From Loripinus fragilis (Eukaryota > Mollusca > Bivalvia > Lucinida > Lucinidae): a stretch of 64,000 nucleotides of DNA. This document shows, one piece after another, positions 34,640 to 44,931 of the stretch. Below the pieces are notes generated by a model. That model worked only from the letters and a program-made list of their open reading frames with translations. It was not told the origin of the DNA and ran no database searches. Positions within the stretch are counted from its first letter, which is position 1. Each line of letters starts with the position of its first letter. The DNA lies in assembly GCA_964019695.1 (NCBI GenBank), contig OZ026519.1:27123213-27187212 (forward strand). The letters run 5' to 3'. Made by a program: the position numbers and the translations under genes.

Positions 34640-34945
34640 GTGCGGATCCAGAGGGGGGACAGGGGGTCTAGACCCCCCCCCCCCCTGGAAAATCACAAGT
34701 TATATGGGTTTCTATAGGGAATAAGCAATTGGACCCCCCCTGGGAAAAGTTGGACCCCCCCCCCCCTGGAAAATGTTGGACCCCCTCTGGAACCTTGAAA
34801 ATGATAGATTTCTTTGAAATTGACCATTTGACTTCTGTAAAATAAGCTGAGGACCAAAAAAAACGAAAAAAAAACAACGTTGTCAGAGCTTTTTTTATCA
34901 GACTGACTTAGACCCCCCCTGACGAAAATTCCTGGATCCGCGCAT
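34640..34945. mobile_element. MITE with GGATCC ends and poly-C blocks
   Basis: The ends are TGCGGATCCAGAGGGGGG and CCTGGATCCGCGCA. Between them GGACCCCCCCTGGAAAA-like blocks repeat three or four times. It begins about 17 bases after the exon 5 donor. CCTGGATCCGC near 26198 belongs to the same kind of element. Confidence 0.75.
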
Positions 34946-34959
34946 GGTTATGACACACT

Positions 34960-35475
34960 CACAGCAAATGAGCAGCGACATGAGATTTCCATCAATGTGG
35001 TTGTTTGACTAGTGTAGACTCAGACTAGCCTGTGCAGCCTCCTTTTAACCCTTAAAGCTTTAATCACAACAAAAGTCGCCTGCTTTTCTCATCTGCTGAA
35101 ATGTTTTAGAAGCCTTACCAACAAACAGTGTAGACTCAGAACAGGCTGCTCCTATAGGAGCAGTCTGATCTGGGTCCACACTGTTTGTCTCTATACTTAA
35201 CTTTGTTAAATAATTTTTGCAAAAAATTGCAGCGTACAACTTCAGCAGACAACATTTTAGGTGCACTTTTTTCTTGGCGCTTTAAGGGTTAAGCTTAGAT
35301 ACTTCATATGCTGTTCAGTCAGTAGCTTAACAGTCATAGAATATTCAAGTGACTAGCTAAGGCTCTGATCAGACTGCGTGTATGCGCAGGCTGGTCTGAG
35401 CCTTTGCTGGTCGCACATATCACTTTAAATTTGTTGGAAATCTCATGTCATGGCTCAAATGCTTCACCAATGGAA
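34960..35475. mobile_element. Palindromic MITE, family H, interrupted by family A
   Basis: The left half runs to CAGCCTCCTTTTAA at 35048 and the right half resumes TTAAGCTTAGATAC at 35289. Copies at 36426-36665 and 42408-42640 show the uninterrupted CCTTTTAA(A/G)(C/T)TTAG. Outer ends: GCGACATGAGATTTCC and GGAAATCTCATGTCATGGCTC. Confidence 0.85.
35049..35288. mobile_element. Palindromic MITE, family A, with TTAA target duplication
   Basis: It starts CCCTTAAAGC and ends GCGCTTTAAGGG, between two TTAA copies. The family H copies without the insertion show one TTAA at the same point, so the duplication is directly demonstrated. TTAA and CCCTT ends are the signature of piggyBac-class mobilisation. 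Confidence 0.9.
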
Positions 35476-36203
35476 GCTCTACATTTTTATGTGCCTTTTT
35501 CCATTAGTTGACATAGGTCTAGATAAGCAAAATGTTTGAGTGTAAATTTGGAAATATTTTTTTATACTTTAAAAAATAGCTGTTGTTATATTTGTTTGGA
35601 TGCTCAAAAGGACCATCTCATTGAGACAAATGTTATAAGTACCCACATCATATGTTTACATTGAAATAAGAAAAATAATTCAAATTTTGCATTTTATCTG
35701 GAGCCCTGGTTGACAATTTTGTAATCAACTTAAATTAAGAAGTAAAGAAAATATTTTGATTACGATTTTACACTGCAATTGTTTGCCAATCTGGACCTAT
35801 AAATTTATAGAGGATCTTAGATGAGTGTCCGTGTATTATTCAATTTATTAGACAAGTTGAGGTAAAAGATAAGATACAAGGCTTCTCGAGCATTTTTAAT
35901 TCTTTATGCAACAAGTTTAATAAATTCAATGATACAGGAGCATGAATGCTAGCTTCTTTTTTTTTAAATTAAATGAGGTTAGAATTATTTTGAAAATATT
36001 TCCTTTGTTATGAAAACATTTACATTCTGCCATTTATATGCGATGTTATTATGGGCGTCATTTCATAAAGTTATCTCGTTGTTTACTGATTTAAATGCAT
36101 AGCGTTATATAAGCAATAGACTCGAGATCATATGATAAACTTAATTTACAAATGACTTTTATTGTAGCTTCTATTTGATAACTATTTCTTTAACTGGCAT
36201 TAG

Positions 36204-36333
36204 ATGGATTCGCCAGGCCTTTGAAGTGGCCGATAAAAACAAAGATCTCAGACTGGACTTTGATGAAGTCATGAAGCTGCTGAAGACATTAAATGCTGAT
36301 ATGAATAAAGCTTATGTGAGGGAAATGTTTAAT
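36204..36333 (+). CDS. PLCD: Phospholipase C, exon 6 (EF-hand 1)
   Basis: It encodes WIRQAFEVADKNKDLRLDFD, EVMKLLKTLNADMNKAYVRE and MFN, from acceptor GGCATTAG to donor GTAAGT. The loop DKNKDLRLDFDE has acidic or polar residues at positions 1, 3, 5, 9 and 12 and so is a canonical calcium-binding EF-hand (about residues 175-186 of the joined protein). In PLC-delta the EF-hands link the PH and catalytic modules and support membrane activity. Confidence 0.95.
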
Positions 36334-36425
36334 GTAAGTACAAGTCAGTCCCTATTTAGCTCACCTGAGTCATAGGCTTGAGGTGAACTATTGTGATCCT
36401 ATAATGTCCATTTGCCACTGACAAT

Positions 36426-36665
36426 TTGAGCCATGACATGTGATTTCCAACAATGTGGCATTTTGTCAAGTGAAGACTCAGACGAGCCTGTGCAGCCTCC
36501 TTTTAAACTTAGTAATCCAAATAATGTTCAGTCATTAGCTTAATATTCATAGAATATTAAAGCGACTAGCAAAGGCTCTGATCAGACTGCGCATATGCGC
36601 AGGCTGGTCTGAGCTTTTGCTGGTCGCATCCACCACATTGTTGGAAATCTCATGCCCTGGCTCAT
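36426..36665. mobile_element. Palindromic MITE, family H, intact
   Basis: TTGAGCCATGACATGTGATTTC and GGAAATCTCATGCCCTGGCTC are the inverted ends. Inside are opposed AAGACTCAGACGAGCCTGTG and a GATCAGACTGCGCATATGCGC palindrome. Confidence 0.8.
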
Positions 36666-37169
36666 TTGCTTTAAACAACATCTCCTAAATTAATGGGTGG
36701 ATTTTCAGAAAACTTCAGAGGAATGATCCTTAGGTGGTCCCATTTTGAATTTGTTCAAACACTTTCAATTCCATGCGGAATTCTTGTTACCATGGCAACA
36801 GAAAGGAAAATTTAAAAAAATTCTTGTCAAATACTGGTGGTCAGATAAATAATTTGGAACATAAATGGTCCTTGGGTGACTCTCTTCCAATTTTTGTCAA
36901 ATTATTTTGATTGGTTACTTAGACTTATATAAAGAAAAGTTGAGGTTCTACATCCCTCAACATTATTTTTGTAATTTAGTCTTTAATGAAATGCTTATCT
37001 ATCAAAATTAATAGCTGGACATTGACAGGAGCTATGATTTCCTATACCTTTATAAATAGTCATTCTCAGTTGAGCGAGCTAGGGCTGGAGGGCCCTCTTG
37101 TTAACTGTTTGCAAGCTGGGAAATTATACCCTGACATATAAAGCAAGAATCTTCTTTATTTGTCAGTAT

Positions 37170-37270
37170 TTTAGTTTTGATGAGCAGTTGAAATTTTGTG
37201 CTTAGTTGAGTTGAGCATGAAAAAAGTTTTATAACCTCGAGACCTGGTCTGGGTCCATGCTGTTTGACAC
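37170..37270. mobile_element. Family G fragment
   Basis: TTTTGATGAGCAGTTG, TTAGTTGAGTTGAGCATGAA and TTATAACCTCGAGACCTGGTC correspond to the right half of 9870-10085. Confidence 0.55.
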
Positions 37271-37279
37271 TCTGATGAT

Positions 37280-37482
37280 ATTTCTCATCATCAGCATAAT
37301 CATAATTGGATTTTTATTAACGTGCACATCAGTGGACCCCTTTCCAGGTAACTGGCTAGCTGCACGCATAACAGATCTCACACCTGATCTCTAGGTGCTC
37401 GTTTTTTGAGGGTCAACTGTCACGAGCTTCCACTCAAGGCAGTCTCTCTCCGTCAGTTTCTACCATGTTAGCTTGGGCTTCC

Positions 37483-37524
<42 letters not shown>

Positions 37525-38090
37525 CCTGCCATCAATTTGTATATCACATGCTATTCTGATCGCACCACTAGAACGCTCCACATGCCCAAACCAGCGAAGC
37601 CTTCTCTCTCTCAAATTGAGGTCGAGGTCCTCAAGCTCAAGCTTTGCCAGTAATTCGCTTGACCTTACTGTGGCTACATCCTCTGGCTTGATAGCAGATC
37701 TGTCTGATCATGGCCTTATCATTGCGCTGCAAGCGCTGCAGGTTCGTCTTGGTCAGTGGCCAAGTTTCACTGGCATGGAGCATGGCGCTCCGCACGCAAG
37801 AGCTGTATACAAGGTCATGTGTCTTAGCTCCCTGAACTTCTTCCAGGCTGTTTTCACACGAGTAGTGAACGCTATTTCACAGCCTTCACCAGCAGAAAGC
37901 ATGTCACCCAGGTAGCAGAAGGAAGCCACCACCTCCAGCTTATCAGGTCTGATCTTGACTTCATTCTGTGGCCTGCCGTCAATAGGGCGGGCATTTCCCA
38001 TGCACGGTGCACACCTATAATCAGGATTTGGTGTCAGTCGTTGTAGCCCACTGCATTTTATTATGCACCCAAAGTTTGCAGCCATTGCAG
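37280..38090 (-). pseudogene. Antisense LINE fragment: C-terminal part of a reverse-transcriptase ORF
   Basis: The minus strand reads CSGLQRLTPNPDYRCAPCMG, ARPIDGRPQNEVKIRPDKLE and VVASFCYLGDMLSAGEGCEI, then, after a frame change, PEDVATVRSSELLAKLELED and LRERRLRWFGHVERSSGAIR. Past the poly-C tract come TERDCLEWKLVTVDPQ and CEICYACS-like scraps. This is the domain C-terminal to the reverse transcriptase of a non-LTR retrotransposon, with CYLGDM and RRLRWFGHV as landmarks. It is dead: frameshifts, a missing 5' part and a poly-C insertion. It lies opposite to the host gene. Confidence 0.8.
37486..37523. repeat. Poly-C tract of 38 bases
   Basis: It is uninterrupted C within the antisense LINE fragment, where the intact family would code for a GKPGRP-like basic region. 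Length is uncertain in any assembly. Confidence 0.85.
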
Positions 38091-38231
38091 TAGATGCTAT
38101 TGTTGCCTACTCCTGTACGACAGACATTTCTGAACAAATAATTTGTTTAAAAAAAATGAAAACAAACAACAACCCCAACAGATGCAATGGTTTACAGTAT
38201 GCAAGAAATTAACTGATGATATACATTTCAG

Positions 38232-38344
38232 GCTGCTGACACAAGAAGAGAAAAGGGAGAGAAACCAACCTTAGACAGAGAGGAGTTTGTGAACTTCTAT
38301 AATCTCCTTACTGAGAGACCAGAAATAGAAGAACTCTTCTTAAA
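38232..38344 (+). CDS. PLCD: Phospholipase C, exon 7 (EF-hand 2)
   Basis: It encodes AADTRREKGEKPTLDREEFV and NFYNLLTERPEIEELFL, from acceptor TTTCAG to GTAAGT, phase 2. REEFVNFYNLLTERPEIEELF matches the family EEFxxFYxxLTxRxEIxxLF. The loop before it (DTRREKGEKPTLDREEF) is longer than 12 residues and lacks regular ligands, so it probably does not bind calcium. Confidence 0.95.
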
Positions 38345-38465
38345 GTAAGTCATCACCGGTTGACTGTCTACTTGCAGTACTACACTCTATTTATATTCAT
38401 ATAGGACAAGCTTCAAAATTTATAAGAGCTAAAATTAAAGCTAAATGGACAACTTTAATGAGTTT

Positions 38466-38580
38466 TGTATGGTACTGGAACCACATCTTCGCAAGCCAAG
38501 GGTACTAACTCCAATTCGTTCCTTACGCGTAAGGAACGAAGTGGAGTTGGTACCCTTGGCTTGCGAAGATGCTGGAACCA
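38466..38580. repeat. Long near-perfect palindrome
   Basis: TGGTACTGGAACCACATCTTC, GCAAGCCAAGGGTAC and AACGTTCCTTACGCG-type arms fold back around GTAAGGAACGAA, with centre TTACGCGTAA near 38526. Arms of about 50 bases differ at only a few sites. It lies 120 bases after exon 7. No family copy was seen elsewhere in the window. Confidence 0.75.
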
Positions 38581-39955
38581 TGGAAAACAGAGCAATATCA
38601 TGGAAAATTTATGTTGTTTTGTTGCCAACCATGGATAAATAAAGAAATCAAATGTGCTGGCACATTTACTCTGAGGTTGCTATCTTTGGAGAAATGTGAC
38701 ATTTTAATTTGTCTTATATACTGAAACCATGTTCTAAACAGTCACATTACATTTTTATGCTAGTTCAGAAAGCAAAAATTAGGGCATACAAAATTTATGC
38801 ATTTATAAATAAAGCAAGACTTTGTCAAAACGCTGCAAGTTGTATCATCTGAAAATGATGTGTACTTTTCACACAAACAAAGAGTAAAGGTACCCTCATT
38901 TAAAAAAACACCCTTTTTTACGACATAAAATATTCCACAGAGACGTTATCAATTTATGTGTTGTTAATTTGAAGATGATGGTGACTAAGAAGAATAAACC
39001 TCAAAAGTTTTGCAGCAATATGACTCTTTATTTTTTTACACAATAACATAAGACAAACACTATTAGCAGCTTAATCATAGAAATTCAGCTTTAAGCTTGC
39101 AATTTACATACAAAATTCATACTGCTCTGTACACTTTGTTATCAACGACACAGCATTGAAATTTTCTGCATATTTCATTATCACTAGACGTCACCATTCG
39201 TCGTTGAAAATTGAAAAAATAAATACTTAATGCCACAAAATTGATTTTTAAACTTTCACATTGAAATCGGAAGTGTGCAGCAGTCATGAAACTTTTATCA
39301 TAAAAAATGGACTAATTTAGTTTTGTTGCGTTTGGCCTTCAGTGTTCAGATAAAATAAAGTGCATTAAACCATTTTGGCATGAGCTACTGATGAGTTTCA
39401 AAAATCTTTAACAATCTCAAAAAGTGCATTATTTTTAAAAATGTGTAAAACATCTACCCAAAGCAAAATTTCAATTGTTTTGTGTTTTTCAAGTCTGGTA
39501 GACCTGTTTGAACCCACCTACACTTCAATTTTATAAAAACTACAATCACATCCAAAGTTTGGTTTTTGCATTTTAAACCCAAAAACTTTGCAGTAAAAGA
39601 CCACTGTTCCAAAACACCACTAAACTTTTGCCCATTAAAATGCACATATTTAGGTAATTTCAATTTTATTAGTGCTTGGTTAAAAAAATGAGTTTGAAAA
39701 GTGACCAATTAGAACTTGGGCTCATTTTTAACATTAATCTTTTTTCACCTCTATTTTCTTGTCTTGAAACTGTTGTCTTTTTTACATTTGCTGCATATAA
39801 GACTAGATATTTTCATGGAAGGAAACGATATTGAACCATGATCAGACTGCTCCCTATGGGGAGCAGTCTGATCTTGGTCCGTATTGTTTGCACTATAGAC
39901 CACCTAAAAACATATTAAGCAGATGAGAGGAGTCATGACGTGCTAGAAATGAAAA

Positions 39956-40189
39956 CATGGGTGAAAGTTTTCAGGATTATCCTGAATTCAGCATTTTAAG
40001 GCTGACTTTCCATAGAAAGTCAGCCTTAAAATGCTGAAATAGATAGATTGTAATAGCTTCTCTGATTTATTTTCAGTTCATCTGTGGGCATTTAAACTTG
40101 AAATTGTTAACAATGTTAGGCAAAAATCAAGTTTTAAAATATGTATTTCGCAAGTTCAGGATTTTTGAAATTTTGAACTTTCACCCATG
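39956..40189. mobile_element. Palindromic MITE, family D, copy 1
   Basis: The ends are CATGGGTGAAAGTTTTCAGG and TTTGAACTTTCACCCATG. The internal hairpin is GGCTGACTTTCCATAGAAAG with TCAGCC. Copies 2 and 3 are at 40727-40970 and 60315-60560, same orientation. Confidence 0.85.
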
Positions 40190-40569
40190 TGAAAATCACT
40201 ACCTTAGCCTCCTATCGTTCGGGGAATGGACATTTTAATTGGGAACCCATTTAGATAATGACATCGTTTCTATGACTGGCGGGCTAAGGGTTAATATGGA
40301 CAGTAGACTATCTTCCATGAACATGAGATAAAATTGCCTTTTTCTATGAGCGGATGTTGGTTGAAGAGTTCTCTTTATATCATATAATTATTTGAGGGGT
40401 CTGAGGGCTGATTTCCTACTTATCAGCTCAAATGTAACTATAAGAGAGCTGTTCCCTTGTGAACATGTAATACACAGTATTTATACATTGTCTTTCTTTA
40501 TTGTCAGTAGGAAGGCATTATAAAAAACATGGATTGGAATGGAATGGATTCTCATGTATGTGCCTAGCT

Positions 40570-40692
40570 ATAATTAGATCCAAACTGTTCGACACTCTGA
40601 TAGTGTTTCTGAAAGAATTTGGTGAAAAAATTAATTTGAAAAAAAAAATCAGCAGACAAAAGCGTGAAAAATTACCCAGCATGCAAAGAGTT
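40570..40692. mobile_element. Family C fragment, reverse orientation
   Basis: TAGATCCAAACTGTTCGACA, AATCAGCAGACAAAAGCG and CAGCATGCAAAGAG match the reverse complement of 26585-26798. It explains the short frame here. Confidence 0.6.
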
Positions 40693-40726
40693 TTTAAAGT
40701 GCTAAATTTCCAATATGGAATATTCC

Positions 40727-40970
40727 CATGGGTGAAAGATTTCAGGATTTTTACTTAATTCAGGATTTTGAGGCTGACTTTCCAAAGAAAGTCAGCCTAA
40801 AAATGCTGAATTCAGCAGATTATTATAGTTTCTCTGATTTATATTCAGTCTGTCATAAGCGAATTGACCATGCTTAAGCTTCAAATTGTGAATATTTAGT
40901 GGGTGATTGCAAGTTTTAAGATCGCAGTTTTGAAAGTTCAGGATTTTGGAAATTTTGAACTTTCATCCAA
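40727..40970. mobile_element. Palindromic MITE, family D, copy 2
   Basis: CATGGGTGAAAGATTTCAGG begins it; GAGGCTGACTTTCCAAAGAA and AGTCAGCC form the hairpin; TTTTGAACTTTCATCC ends it. Confidence 0.85.
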
Positions 40971-41134
40971 GTATTCCAGATGATAATCTAGACCAAGAAG
41001 CAGGCTGATCTGGAACTACTTTGTTTGCATATGCTTTTTTCTGTCCAAGTACTTTGGCTCTGGCACAAAAATAATTTGTTAACATAGAGAAACAATCATA
41101 GTTGCAGGCCTGTAGTTGAGAGTTCATACCCAAA

Positions 41135-41315
41135 AAATATTTTTCTTATTTCTCAACCAAAACATATGTTGTGGGTACTCAAAAGAACCGTCTCAATGAC
41201 TCAATGAGATGGTTCTTTTGAGCACCCACAACATATGTTAAAACTGATGGGTAAGAAAATATTTACAATTATACGCTCAAAATTTTTGTAAATCTAAACC
41301 TAGGTAGTTGACACT
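41135..41315. mobile_element. Family F palindromic MITE, well preserved
   Basis: TTATTTCTCAACCAAAACAT, GTGGGTACTCAAAAGAACCG, GAGATGGTTCTTTTGAGCAC and AAAACTGATGGGTAAGAAAA appear in order with few changes. Confidence 0.75.
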
Positions 41316-41533
41316 TTGTATAAGAGGTACGTTTACAAACAGTGAAGATCTTGAAAAAATGCTGCATAATGCAGCAACTGCATTTCACTAGGGTCTACAC
41401 TATTTGTTTAGGTAAGAAAGATCTTCAGACAAAAAATGCATTGAAAAAAAAAATATATATAACATGACACCCCTAGATATATACAATGCACCATTCCAAG
41501 TTAATAGTATCAAACCAGAAGGAAGAATTCATT

Positions 41534-41857
41534 AGTTTTTGATTGGTTTGATGCTTAATGTCCCAGTCAACAGCTATGGTCATGTCTGGACGGTCAGTTC
41601 ATCCAACCACACTTTGTCCTGGGCAAGCTTGACAAAGCAGTTAACCAGTATTTCATACACATAGTTTCACTTGTAACTGACAACAGACACCCCTTATTGA
41701 ATCAGTGGAAGGGAGGAGAAAGGCTGTAGAAATGATTTCATGATCAATCTCCAGAAAAGTATGGGACCGGGCTGGGATCAACCTCGTGACCCCTGGATCT
41801 GCAGTCAGAAACCTATCTGCATGCAGACACGTTATGGACTGCGCTATGTGGCCCGGT
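41534..41857 (-). mobile_element. tRNA-derived SINE, family 1, copy 3
   Basis: It is flanked by GAATTCATT on both sides (41525-41533 and 41858-41866). The minus-strand head reads CGGGCCACATAGCGCAGTCC. The body matches 2301-2629 (ACTGACAACA... GGAAGGGAGGAGAA). Confidence 0.85.
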
Positions 41858-42407
41858 GAATTCATTTAATTGTATAAAAATAGTAAAAAAATGAATAAGG
41901 ATTGATGTTCCTATTTCACAATGGGACAGTTGTGTTGATTTCTTTGTCAGACTCGGACCCTCTCTAAAGTAAGAAAAATCTTGCATTCCATTCAAGTTAA
42001 GTCCAATCCACATTTTAGTTAATGATCAATAGAAAAAGATAGTAAATAATTAATCATTTCCATGTTGATTTACCAGCGTTTATTATTATTGATTGTGGTT
42101 TATAGGCAAACAGTGAATATTCTGAGCTGGGTTTACCATTCCTGTAAAATTATGCAATTAGCCCACATCCTGTTACACCCAGATTATCTTATTTTGACCC
42201 CCCAACACTGTAGATCCAGATCAGCTGGCTACTAAAGAAGCCATCTTCTGGTCAGGATCAACACTGTTTTCCAATCTGATTGAGAATGCTGCATGTTAAC
42301 AGGATAAAAATTGGGAAGGGGGGGGGAGGAATGTAGTACATGAAATATTTAACATAACAAAGGTTAATGAAGTAAGCAAAAAAAGAGATGCATGGGGTCA
42401 CTTAAGG

Positions 42408-42640
42408 CTGATAAGGGCCGTGAGAAGTGATTTCCAACAATGTGTCATTTTGGCAAGTGTAGACTTAGACTAGCCTACGCAGCCTCCTTTTAAGTTTAGA
42501 AACTGCAAAAGCTATTCGGTCAGTAGGTTAACACTCCTAGAGTATTCAAGCTACCAGCAAAGACTGCACATATGCGCAAGCTGATCTGAGACTTTGCTGG
42601 TCATACATACCACATTGTTGGAAATCTCATGTTGCGGCTC
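42408..42640. mobile_element. Palindromic MITE, family H
   Basis: GGGCCGTGAGAAGTGATTTCC and TTGGAAATCTCATGTTGCGGC are the ends. CAGCCTCCTTTTAAGTTTAG gives the uninterrupted site used by family A at 35049. Confidence 0.8.
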
Positions 42641-42976
42641 AATTATATTGACAGCGACCCATGTAGTATAGGACACTGATATTTAGTGTTCATTATGAAC
42701 CAGGACATGTGAAAATGTTTGTTTGCCATGTGCAAACAGTAGATGCACAGATTAACCTGCACATCTTCAGGCCAAACTCATATTTTTAGTTAGCTATCTA
42801 GTAACTTTTAATAAGTTTAATTGCTGTACTTGAAGATGGTGCAGTAAAATTTTCGAGGAACTCTGTATTGGCTGGTTTAGCACACCTTGAGGATAATGTT
42901 ATCTTGTGATGTGATGCTTGTAATGGAAGATATGCTACAGTGCTTTTGCAAAATAGATGGAAGGTTAATCTTTCAA

Positions 42977-43177
42977 GGGAGCGCAGAGGCTCAGTGGTAG
43001 AGTGCTTGACTCTAGACCCAGGGGCCGCAGGTTCAAGCCTCACCGGCGTCACTGAGTTGTGGTCCTTGAGCAAGACGCATTTATCCTAGCTTAGTACTGG
43101 TTCAACCCAGGAAGACCCGTCCCTGTTTAACTGAAAGATTGTTGATGGGACGTAAAAAATCAAATCAAACAAACAAA
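42977..43177 (+). mobile_element. tRNA-derived SINE, family 2
   Basis: GAGGCTCAGTGGTAGAGTGC and CCGCAGGTTCAAGCCTC are the A and B boxes; TTGAGCAAGACGCATTTATC and the CAAATCAAACAAACAAAT tail follow. The opposite-strand frame is SINE antisense. Confidence 0.85.
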
Positions 43178-43199
43178 TATACTCTCAAAGTTTGATCTG

Positions 43200-43380
43200 T
43201 AAAGGATCCGACTAGGTGGAGTAGATAAATCTCTCTATTTGGACCCAGGGGTCACGAGTTCAATCAGACCTCCAATCTGTTGGATGAGACTTAGCTGTGG
43301 CTTTGTCTCCGTATGACCTTAGATGCTGGTGGGACTTTAATAACAAACACACTCACTCACTCAAGTTGATCTCAGTTAGA
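43200..43380 (+). mobile_element. Another tRNA-like SINE, immediately before exon 8
   Basis: GACTAGGTGGAGTAGATAAA (A-box-like), GGTCACGAGTTCAATCAG (B-box-like) and the end TTTAATAACAAACACACTCA form a SINE-like unit unlike families 1 and 2. A coding-looking frame ends in exon 8 but starts in this SINE. Confidence 0.5.
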
Positions 43381-43406
43381 TGTTTATTTTATTTTCTGTG
43401 TTTCAG

Positions 43407-43473
43407 ATATGCTAAAACTACGGGTCATCTCACACCATCAGACTTACACATGTTTTTACTTCATGATCAACAG
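43407..43473 (+). CDS. PLCD: Phospholipase C, exon 8 (EF-hand region)
   Basis: It encodes YAKTTGHLTPSDLHMFLLHD and QQ after a split Lys codon, from TTTCAG to GTAAGG. It fits the family stretch (L-T-x-x-x-L-x-x-FL-x-x-x-Q) in the EF-hand lobe of PLC enzymes. Both phases agree with neighbours. Confidence 0.92.
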
Positions 43474-43587
43474 GTAAGGTTTTGCCAGAAGTCAAATTTA
43501 GAAGAATGATGAGAAATTTAATGTTAAACTGGTACTTATATCAAGGCCCATCTACACAGAGATTTGTTTGACCGTAGAACAGGACAG

Positions 43588-43825
43588 GGCTCGAGGTTAT
43601 AAAACATTAATTCATGCTCAGCTCAGCTGAGCACGAAATTTATCTGCTCATAAATGTTAAAATGCCAACAATTGTTGGCATTTTAACATTAATTAGCATG
43701 ATAAATACAACATCTGAGAGTGTGAAAGCAAGAACAGTCTTTAATTTTTAGCATTTCAGTTTTATGTGCAGTTAAAATTTCATACTCAGTTGAGCATGAA
43801 AAAAGTGTTATCCTAGGGGCCAAGA
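43588..43825. mobile_element. MITE-like element, family G, best copy
   Basis: CTCGAGGTTATAAAACATTA, TCATGCTCAGCTCAGCTGAG and, at the right, ACTCAGTTGAGCATGAAAAA with TTATCCTAGGGGCC are inverted ends. AAATGCCAACAATTGTTGGCATTT is a perfect internal palindrome. Confidence 0.65.
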
Positions 43826-44113
43826 CAGGTCCCTATTAGACTCTGATTGGTTGCATTGATCTTCAAACATTCTAGATTTCACCAGTAAATTTAGGTAGGG
43901 TCAGGTTACCGTAAACAGTGAGCAAGAGTCAAATCTCTAAGTTAAGTTATTTAAGGTTATATACCCCTTTTCACCAAGATAAGTTTCACTAATGTTTGGC
44001 AATTTTCTCTTAAAGTATCCTATCTACCAGTAACTACACTCTACTTGAATCAGATGGAAAATTATGGGAGGTAGCTTAGTACAGTGCACATGAGAGCATT
44101 AACTCTTGACTTC

Positions 44114-44487
44114 TTAAAGCTGCATAGTCTGTAACTTTTGATCTTTTAATTTTAGAACTAATGTTTCTGTTTTTCAAGAACATAGTAAAATAACTAAAAT
44201 TCAGGTAAACATTTTACCAATTTCGTAAAACTTAACAAATTATCAGTATCAAAACAACAGCATTTATGTTAAAATTACCTGTCTATAATTATTGGAGGGA
44301 CGCAAATAATTACCAACAAGAGAAAAACACACCTGTTTTATAGGATAATTCACTTTTCCGTGCAGTTTTCAGCTATAGTGAACAGATTTATTGTGAAAAC
44401 GTAACTTAATTCTACTTTTACAAATGATTTAAAAAGAAAATAAAAAATTTCTAAAAATATCAACAGATACAGACTATGCAGCTTTAA
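44114..44487. mobile_element. MITE with TTAAAGCTGCATAGTCTGTA ends
   Basis: The right end reads TACAGACTATGCAGCTTTAA. The TTAA at each tip may be target duplication or part of the terminus. The inside is AT-rich. TTAAAGCTGC-ended elements are familiar from bivalve genomes. Confidence 0.75.
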
Positions 44488-44931
44488 TACATTTAGTCAT
44501 TTTCCTTTTTTCACTTTTAATAAAAATAATCTCTTGTAAGAACATTTTCTTGAAAAGTATCAGAACTACCAACACAATTATTTTTTTCTCTCCTTTATCA
44601 GAAAAGGTCAAAAGCCTTATAACCTTTTTGCTAGGGATACTGATTCATTGAATATACTTGTTTTTAAACTTTGTTTTAAATATGTTCCAAATCAGAACTT
44701 CAGGGGTAAATTTAGATCATGTAGAGAGAGCATTCATATGCATATTAACTATTTGAGCCGAGTTGTGAGAGTTTGGTTCTTATCCCATAGTCCAGGATTG
44801 AGTAGCAAAATATATGTAAAATGAGAATGTGCATCACTGCATGCTGCTGACATTTACAAAGTATTAAATTAGATGAAGGTCAGACCAAAAACTAGACATC
44901 TATTTTGACTGAATACTCTTTTATTGTGATA

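Larger units (their letters stand above)
34624..36203 (+). other. Intron 5
   Basis: About 1.6 kb: the GGATCC-ended element, the family H/A nest and a family F copy (35525-35705, with CTCAAAAGGACCATCTCATT). The remaining 35710-36190 is AT-rich without recognised elements. Confidence 0.65.
36334..38231 (+). other. Intron 6
   Basis: About 1.9 kb. A CTCACCTGAG-type fragment starts at 36358 (AGCTCACCTGAGTCATAGG), broken by family H, and continues to about 37100 with GTTACCATGGCAACAGAAAG. A family G fragment and an antisense LINE piece follow. Confidence 0.65.
38345..43406 (+). other. Intron 7
   Basis: About 5.1 kb. Nothing recognised at 38640-39810, 40195-40500, 41320-41520 or 41870-42200. A small hairpin at 39830-39890 (ATGATCAGACTGCTCCCTAT and complement) is a family A core, and another at 42210-42265 resembles the GTAGATCCAGATCAGCTGGC type. 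Confidence 0.55.

Noticed and set aside
34451..34717. Exon 5 reading on past 34623 as a terminal exon
   Set aside because: The continuation enters the GGATCC-ended transposon; using the GTATCC donor restores phase with exon 6.
37465..37653. Poly-proline protein on the plus strand
   Set aside because: It is the antisense side of the LINE fragment read through the poly-C tract.
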